Assembly (NCBI RefSeq): GCF_011601275.1
Contig: NZ_JAAOLY010000012.1
Span: 124,001 to 188,000, forward strand
Length of the DNA: 64,000 nucleotides
Direction of reading: 5' to 3'
Source: Janthinobacterium lividum
Lineage (GTDB): Bacteria > Pseudomonadota > Gammaproteobacteria > Burkholderiales > Burkholderiaceae_D
In this document: positions 56,425-64,000 of the stretch, in pieces
Position numbering within the stretch: position 1 is the stretch's first letter
How the letters are laid out: each line of letters begins with the position of its first letter
The notes under the pieces: model-generated
What the model was told of the DNA's origin: nothing
The model's database searches: none
The model's input: only the letters and a program-made list of their open reading frames with translations
Program-made: the position numbers and the translations under genes

Positions 56425-58350
56425 TTACGGAGCTTCCGGCGCTGCTGCTACCGGTGCGGTGACCGGTTTGACGATCTTCACCTTGGCCTTGGCTTTCAGG
56501 TATTCGACGTAGTCGAACATTTCCTGTTGTGCCAGGATGCCGCTGATCTGGTCTTTCTCTTGCTGGCGGCGCGCCGCATCCACTTGCGCCGGCTGCTGCA
56601 CCTTGGCGATGCGGTAGATGCCGTAGCCCAGGGCTGGCAAGTCCACGCCCACATAGGCTGGCAGCTTGCTCGTGTCCGCTTTCATGACTTGCGCGATGGC
56701 GGCGCGGTTGATGCCGTCCAGCTTGTTGCGCGACACCCATTGCGCTGCGCCGAAACCGGTGGCGTCGCCCGAGGCTTTCAAGGCGGCCAGCTTGGTCTCG
56801 CCCGCTTTCTTGGCCAGCTTCTCCGCTTCTTCCATGGTCACGCGTTGACGGATCATCGCTTCGACTTCGGCCAGCGGACGCTTCGAAGCGGGCTTGAATT
56901 CCACCACGCGGCCGGCGATCAGCACGTTCGGTGCAACGGTCACGGCTTCCGTGTTGCGCTTGTCTTTCAGCGAGTTGTTCGAGAAGATGGCAGTGAGGAA
57001 CTTGGCGTTGTTGAACGGCGCCTTGCCCAGTGCCGGCGACGGCGTGCGCGACAGGTTGGCGGCGGTTTCCACTTTCAGCTTCAGCTTGTCGGCCACCGGC
57101 TTCAGGCTGTCCGATTGCTCGTAGACCGTGTTGGTGAACGTTTCCGCCATTTCCGAGTATTTCTTGGCAGCAAATTGCTTACGCAGGTCGGCCGTGATTT
57201 CGCCGCGTACTTCATCGAGCGCACGCACGTGCTGTGGCTTGAGCGAGGTGACGGTCAGGATGTGGTAGCCGAAATCGGAAGCGACGACATCGCTGATTTC
57301 GCCTTGCTTGAGTTTCGCGACAGCGCTCAGCAGCGGTGCCGGCAAACCATCCTTGCCGATCACGCCCAGGTCGCCGCCCTGCTCCGCGGAAGCCGGGTCT
57401 TCCGACTTGGCCTTGGCCACGGCGGCGAAGCTGGCAGGCGTCTTGCGTACTTCCGCCAGGATCGCTTCGGCCTTGGCCTTGGCGGCGGCCTTGTCGGCAG
57501 CCGATGCATCTTTCTTGACGGCGACCAGGATGTGGCTGGCCTGACGCGCTTCCGGCGTCGTGTAGGCTTTCTGGTTCTTCGCGTAGTAGGCGGTCACGTC
57601 GGCGTCGCTGACGTCGACTTGCTCGCCCGCAGCACTGTCGTCGAGCACGACGTATTCGATCTTGGCTTGTTCCGGGATTTCGAAGAACTTGCTGTTCTTG
57701 TCATAGAAGGCCTTGATCATGGCCTCCGTCACTTTGACTTCCGGCACGTACTGGGCGATCGGCAACAGCAGTTCCTGCACTTCGCGCTCTTCCGAGGTGA
57801 TGTCGGACAGGCGCTTGGACACGGTGTTCGGGGCGAAGGCCGTGCCTTGGACGGCGCCGGCCAGTTGCTGCAGGGCCAGGTCGCTGCGGCGGCGTGCATC
57901 GTATTGCTGTGGGGACATGCCTTGGGCGGCCAGCATGGCCTTGTAGCGTTCCAGGTCGAATTTACCGTCCGGCAAGGTCAAGCCTGGGATTTCCAGCACT
58001 TCCTTTTGCAGCACGGCATCGCTGATGACCAGGTGGCTACGGCCCACTTCGGCGGCCACGGCGCGCTCGGCGATCAGGTTGTCGAGGATGCTCTTGCGGG
58101 CTTCCGGCGTATCAAACATTTTCTGGTCGAACTGCTCGCCCATCATCTGGCGGTAGCGGTCGATCTGCTGGCGTTGCGCTTCTTCATATTGCTGCTGCGT
58201 AACGACCTGGTCGCCGACCTTGGCGATGGTGTTCGCGCCATCGCCGAAGCTTTGGTAGCCGCTGATACCGACCAGTGCAAAAGACGGGACGATGACCAGC
58301 ATCAGGAGAAACTGCATCAAGCGTCGATGGGTACGAATAAATTCAAACAT
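56425..58350 (-). CDS. ppiD: periplasmic folding chaperone/peptidyl-prolyl isomerase PpiD
   Basis: 641 residues from MFEFIRTHRRLMQFLLMLVI, an N-terminal membrane anchor. A SurA-like N-terminal domain follows (QQQYEEAQRQQIDRYRQMMG, read in parts). A parvulin rotamase domain at about 250-365 has ARQASHILVAVKK, EDPASAEQGGDLGVIGKDG and FGYHILTVTSLKP. A helical C-terminal region completes it. PpiD helps outer-membrane proteins fold after Sec export. Genomic position after clpP-clpX-lon-hupB is the classic one. The upstream 16-residue extension is not used. Confidence 0.94.
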   Translation of the reverse strand: MFEFIRTHRRLMQFLLMLVIVPSFALVGISGYQSFGDGANTIAKVGDQVVTQQQYEEAQRQQIDRYRQMMGEQFDQKMFDTPEARKSILDNLIAERAVAAEVGRSHLVISDAVLQKEVLEIPGLTLPDGKFDLERYKAMLAAQGMSPQQYDARRRSDLALQQLAGAVQGTAFAPNTVSKRLSDITSEEREVQELLLPIAQYVPEVKVTEAMIKAFYDKNSKFFEIPEQAKIEYVVLDDSAAGEQVDVSDADVTAYYAKNQKAYTTPEARQASHILVAVKKDASAADKAAAKAKAEAILAEVRKTPASFAAVAKAKSEDPASAEQGGDLGVIGKDGLPAPLLSAVAKLKQGEISDVVASDFGYHILTVTSLKPQHVRALDEVRGEITADLRKQFAAKKYSEMAETFTNTVYEQSDSLKPVADKLKLKVETAANLSRTPSPALGKAPFNNAKFLTAIFSNNSLKDKRNTEAVTVAPNVLIAGRVVEFKPASKRPLAEVEAMIRQRVTMEEAEKLAKKAGETKLAALKASGDATGFGAAQWVSRNKLDGINRAAIAQVMKADTSKLPAYVGVDLPALGYGIYRIAKVQQPAQVDAARRQQEKDQISGILAQQEMFDYVEYLKAKAKVKIVKPVTAPVAAAPEAP

Positions 58351-58714
58351 GGTCAGCCAATTCGGGATGAGTGGATCACTATAAAAAAAGGCGAACATGC
58401 GTTCGCCTTGATTTCTTCGGCGGAATGGACGGGACAGATGTCCACTTCCCCTTTAGATTCAACAACTTGGCGCTGGAACTAAAGCAGGATTCTGACGCCC
58501 AAGCCATTATCTCCTGATTCTACAATGCCCATAGCGCTATAGCAAGGGTAAATCAGGGCGCGCGCCCTGCCCTGGCGCCGCCTGAACGGCAAGGCGCCAG
58601 CCCAGGCATTAAACCGGGCGCAACTTAAAGCGGATATAAATCGAGGTGCGTTTTATTCAAAACGGCAGGACGGGATTTTAAAAGACGGCGCACCGAGATA
58701 ATCTGGCGCTGGAA
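58351..58714. other. 364-base intergenic region upstream of ppiD
   Basis: Between the tRNA-Asp terminator and ppiD; should contain the ppiD promoter. No small gene or repeat is seen. Confidence 0.5.
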
Positions 58715-58751
58715 AAGAAAAACCCGCGCTACTTATTCAGCAGCGCGGGCT
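58715..58751 (-). terminator. terminator of the tRNA-Asp operon
   Basis: Arms CCCGCGCT and AGCGCGGG around an 11-base loop; on the minus strand a T-rich tail follows, just after the last tRNA. Confidence 0.8.
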
Positions 58752-58760
58752 TCTATATTC

Positions 58761-58837
58761 TGGCGGAGCGGACGGGACTCGAACCCGCGACCCCCGACGT
58801 GACAGGCCGGTATTCTAACCAACTGAACTACCACTCC
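58761..58837 (-). tRNA. tRNA-Asp (GTC), second in tandem
   Basis: Acceptor GGAGTGG pairs with CCGCTCC; D-arm, anticodon loop CTGTCAC with GTC, and TTCGAGTCC T-loop are present. CCA is encoded. Differs from its twin at two positions. Confidence 0.95.
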
Positions 58838-58854
58838 TTAAGAGCGTATTTTTT

Positions 58855-58931
<77 letters not shown>

Positions 58932-59056
58932 GAAAAATACACAGTACTGCTTGCATTTGCATCCAAGGCTGCGATTCGCAGAACTTCAACCTTGAAATCG
59001 CGGCACCCGAAGGCGCCGCCAAATGTTTCCGGTGATTGTCACCTCACCGAAGTCCG

Positions 59057-59329
59057 TTAGTTTACAGCATCCTTCAAAGCTTTACCAGCTTTAAATTTTG
59101 GAACTTTTGCTGCTTCGATCGTGATCGCTTCTTTGGTACGCGGATTGCGGCCGGTACGTTCAGCGCGTTCGCTGACCGAGAAAGTGCCAAAACCAACCAG
59201 CGTTACGCTGTCGTTGTTTTTCAAAGTTTCCGTCACGCCGCCGATAACAGCGTCGAGTGCGCGCGCAGCGGCGGCTTTGGAAATGTCAGCTTTTTCAGCA
59301 ATGTGGTCGATCAATTCAGTCTTGTTCAC
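59057..59329 (-). CDS. hupB: DNA-binding protein HU-beta
   Basis: 90 residues, the exact HU length, when started at the GTG at 59329 ([20 protein letters not shown]) with GGGGA six bases upstream. An ATG two codons earlier is possible. The DNA-binding arm is intact: [33 protein letters not shown]. Nucleoid-organising protein. Lies between lon and the tRNA-Asp pair, as expected. Confidence 0.95.
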   Translation of the reverse strand: MNKTELIDHIAEKADISKAAAARALDAVIGGVTETLKNNDSVTLVGFGTFSVSERAERTGRNPRTKEAITIEAAKVPKFKAGKALKDAVN

Positions 59330-59485
59330 TAGCATCCCCAATTACAAAGGTATAAAACGTTTACCGTATCGTTGCGGCACTTTTGGCACCACAGCTGTCC
59401 GGCGAAAAAAATGTGCAGGCGTATTAAACAAGCCACACTGTATATGTGTCAAGCGCTTTGGGGGCGCAATTCACGTTTCAATATA

Positions 59486-59512
59486 AAACAAGCGCTCTAA
59501 AAGCGCTTGTTT
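59486..59512 (-). terminator. intrinsic terminator of lon
   Basis: Arms AAACAAGCGCT and AGCGCTTGTTT around five bases; read on the minus strand it ends with TTTTAT, 22 bases after the lon stop. Confidence 0.88.
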
Positions 59513-59533
59513 GGGGAAAACAGAGGTAAAACG

Positions 59534-61945
<2,412 letters not shown>

Positions 61946-62095
61946 GGCGTACCTTATAGAAAGCGTGTTTACGATGTTGGCGCTCGCTGCCAAAACACAA
62001 GACCGGCGAGAATAAATAATTCTGTGAAACAAACATTTTTCTGTCTATTTCGCAAAACACACCCGCATGACGGTAATAAGTGCAGTTTTCACAGT

Positions 62096-62133
62096 AAAAA
62101 AGCCACGCGCAGCTAAGCGCCGCGAGTGGCTTT
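62096..62133 (-). terminator. intrinsic terminator of clpX
   Basis: Arms AAAGCCAC and GTGGCTTT with a GC-rich inner stem; on the minus strand followed by a six-T run. Confidence 0.85.
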
Positions 62134-62221
62134 CCGATTGAAGCCTGCACTCATTGATTTAAATTGTACTGCCATGCATTAAGGAATCAAAACCCTTTTT
62201 ATGCATTTGTCTCAGCAGTAA

Positions 62222-63490
62222 TCAATTTTCTCCGGAGGCCTTGGCAGTCTCTTGATAAATCAACAAAGGTTTGGCGCCACTGGTGATGGTATTTTCGTCG
62301 ATGACGACCTTCACCACATTTTGTTCGCTCGGCAGTTCGTACATGACGTCCAGCAAAGCATGTTCCAGGATGGAACGCAGGCCACGGGCGCCGGTCTTGC
62401 GCGCCAGCGCCTTCTTGGCGATCGCATGCAGGGCGGCCGGACGAATCTCCAGTTCCGCGCCTTCCATCTCGAGCAACTTCGAATACTGCTTGATCAGTGC
62501 ATTCTTCGGCTCGACGAGGATCTGGATCAGCGCCTCTTCCGTCAATTCCGCCAGGGTGGCGATGACGGGCAGACGGCCGACCAGTTCCGGGATCAGGCCG
62601 AACTTGACCAGATCTTCCGGCTCCGCTTGCAACATCAGTTCGCTGGCCGAGCTTTGCGACTTGCTGCGCACCGTGGCCGAGAAGCCGATGCCGCTCTTTT
62701 CGGAACGGTTGGCGATCACTTTCGACAGGCCGTCAAAGGCGCCGCCGCAGATGAACATGATGTTGGTCGTGTCGATCTGCACGAAATCCTGGTTCGGATG
62801 CTTGCGGCCGCCTTGTGGCGGCACGGAAGCCATCGTGCCCTCGATGAGTTTGAGCAAGGCTTGCTGCACGCCCTCGCCCGACACGTCGCGCGTGATGGAC
62901 GGATTGTCGGACTTGCGCGAAATCTTGTCGATTTCATCGATGTAGACGATGCCGCGCTGGGCTTTCTCGACGTCATAGTTGCAGCTTTGCAGCAGCTTCT
63001 GGATGATGTTTTCCACGTCCTCGCCTACATAACCGGCTTCGGTCAGGGTGGTGGCGTCGGCGATCACGAACGGCACGTTGAGCATGCGCGCCAGGGTCTG
63101 TGCCAGCAGGGTCTTGCCCGAGCCGGTAGGACCGACCAGCAAGATGTTGCTCTTGGCCAGTTCGATGTCGTCTTTCTTGCCTAGGTGTTTGAGGCGCTTG
63201 TAATGGTTGTACACCGCCACCGACAGGATGCGCTTGGCAGTCTGCTGGCCGATCACGTACTGATCGAGCAAGGCGGCAATTTCTTGCGGCGTCGGCAGGT
63301 CGGATTTGGTACCGGTCACCGTCTCGATGCTCGACGTTTCATCACGGATGATGTCGTTGCACAGGTCGATGCACTCGTCGCAAATGAACACGGACGGGCC
63401 GGCGATGAGTTTCTTCACCTCGTGCTGGCTTTTGCCGCAGAACGAGCAATACAGTAATTTTTCGCCGCTAGAGGATTTTTTGTCTGACAT
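62222..63490 (-). CDS. clpX: ClpX ATPase subunit of ClpXP
   Basis: 422 residues starting [20 protein letters not shown]; 36 in-frame upstream residues are not used. Zinc-binding domain with Cys15, Cys18, Cys37 and Cys40 (CSFC and CDEC). The AAA+ core has Walker [12 protein letters not shown], Walker [11 protein letters not shown], pore loop GYVGED and the ClpP-contact IGF loop (KSGIGFSA). Unfolds tagged substrates and feeds them to ClpP, encoded just upstream. Separated from clpP by a hairpin, so expression may be partly independent. Confidence 0.97.
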   Translation of the reverse strand: MSDKKSSSGEKLLYCSFCGKSQHEVKKLIAGPSVFICDECIDLCNDIIRDETSSIETVTGTKSDLPTPQEIAALLDQYVIGQQTAKRILSVAVYNHYKRLKHLGKKDDIELAKSNILLVGPTGSGKTLLAQTLARMLNVPFVIADATTLTEAGYVGEDVENIIQKLLQSCNYDVEKAQRGIVYIDEIDKISRKSDNPSITRDVSGEGVQQALLKLIEGTMASVPPQGGRKHPNQDFVQIDTTNIMFICGGAFDGLSKVIANRSEKSGIGFSATVRSKSQSSASELMLQAEPEDLVKFGLIPELVGRLPVIATLAELTEEALIQILVEPKNALIKQYSKLLEMEGAELEIRPAALHAIAKKALARKTGARGLRSILEHALLDVMYELPSEQNVVKVVIDENTITSGAKPLLIYQETAKASGEN

Positions 63491-63624
63491 AAGGCATTTT
63501 GGTTGGAACTGCATTAACAATATTGCAAAATCGCAAGCCGGAGTGCGGTAGTTGCCGGAAAGGCAGCTACCCATGGCGCAAGTCAACAACGTGCACAAGC
63601 TCCATGCTACCCGAAATAAAAGCG

Positions 63625-63656
63625 AAACGCCCGAACGTTTGATCGCCCGGGCGTTT
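63625..63656 (-). terminator. hairpin between clpP and clpX
   Basis: Arms AAACGCCCG and CGGGCGTTT; on the minus strand followed by a T-rich but interrupted tail. Likely attenuates read-through from clpP into clpX. Confidence 0.6.
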
Positions 63657-63689
63657 ACTTACTTGCTTAGCAATACCGGTAGGGGCTCA

Positions 63690-64000
63690 TCAAGCGCGGC
63701 TGGTCAACACTTTGTCGATCAAACCATACTCAACGGCCTCGTCGGCGGACATGAAACGGTCGCGATCGGTGTCCTTGGCGATCTGTTCGATCGACTGGCC
63801 CGTGCGCTCGGCCATGATGCCGTTCAAGCGGGTGCGCAGGTAAAGGATTTCCTTCGCCTGGATCTCGATGTCGGATGCCATGCCTTGCGAACCACCGGAC
63901 GGCTGGTGAATCATGATGCGCGAGTTCGGCAGCGAGAAACGCTTGCCCTTGGCGCCAGCGGCCAGCAGGAAAGCGCCCATCGAAGCAGCCATGCCCGTGC
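63690..64000 (-). CDS. clpP: ClpP protease subunit (3' part)
   Basis: Right-hand window edge truncates the gene; only the C-terminal ~103 residues are present. Catalytic Ser in [10 protein letters not shown], His in [10 protein letters not shown] and Asp in [12 protein letters not shown] give the complete triad. Serine protease core of ClpXP. The upstream part, and probably tig, lies outside. Confidence 0.95.
   Translation of the reverse strand, partial: TGMAASMGAFLLAAGAKGKRFSLPNSRIMIHQPSGGSQGMASDIEIQAKEILYLRTRLNGIMAERTGQSIEQIAKDTDRDRFMSADEAVEYGLIDKVLTSRA

Noticed and set aside
61946..62095. Heat-shock (sigma-32) promoter before lon
   Set aside because: No CTTGAAA-like box with a CCCCAT-like partner at correct spacing was found.

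Overview
The window is a GC-rich bacterial chromosome segment that reads as Betaproteobacteria, order Burkholderiales, most likely Oxalobacteraceae (Janthinobacterium/Massilia/Duganella type). The taxonomic call is an inference. It rests on the minus-strand order clpP-clpX-lon-hupB-two tRNA-Asp-ppiD, an exosortase-associated PrsK/PrsR pair with its glycosyltransferase, lpxO, a fused 5-oxoprolinase, and the overall protein style. There are no rRNA genes, no CRISPR array, no insertion sequence and no prophage.

Layout. 1-13.7 kb: tail of an MFS exporter, CPBP membrane protein, chemoreceptor, hotdog thioesterase, lpxO, a MarR regulator with a membrane PQQ dehydrogenase, ferredoxin, M13 peptidase, and small envelope genes including a 24-residue membrane peptide. 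13.7-18.6 kb: prsR, prsK and a TIGR03013-type glycosyltransferase (exopolysaccharide/PEP-CTERM control). 18.8-20.4 kb: nadB. 20.5-27.0 kb: a five-gene minus-strand operon coding for a TerY-like vWA protein, a PP2C phosphatase, a membrane-anchored protein kinase with C-terminal TPR and TonB-like domains, and two exported MORN/YwqK-repeat proteins. 27.3-30.7 kb: LuxR-type regulator, two related secreted proteins, a lipoprotein and terB. 31.0-33.4 kb: a broken amj (lipid II flippase) and a strikingly AT-rich P-loop ATPase gene of the Sll1717 type, clearly foreign. 33.5-43.7 kb: purL, diguanylate cyclase, TPR response regulator, S41 peptidase with MarR regulator, and small accessory genes. 43.9-49.6 kb: a second PQQ dehydrogenase with a TetR regulator and a palindromic operator, then a zinc alcohol dehydrogenase divergent from an AraC regulator. 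49.5-56.4 kb: 5-oxoprolinase, NAD(P)H-hydrate repair enzyme, ybbA/tesA. 56.4-64 kb: protein quality control (ppiD, hupB, lon, clpX, clpP) with two tRNA-Asp genes.

How the genes work together. Two separate PQQ-dependent periplasmic sugar/polyol oxidation routes each carry their own regulator. The ClpXP/Lon/PpiD block is housekeeping proteolysis and folding. The most interesting part is the phospho-signalling operon at 20.5-27.0 kb. It has the vWA-phosphatase-kinase composition of TerY-P triads, but the kinase bridges the membrane and two exported MORN proteins are added. terB lies 3.3 kb away and the AT-rich ATPase island is next to it. Together these make 20-33 kb the accessory, possibly defence/stress-related, part of the window.

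Start codons were chosen from Shine-Dalgarno sites and family length. Functions without recognised family evidence are marked unknown.
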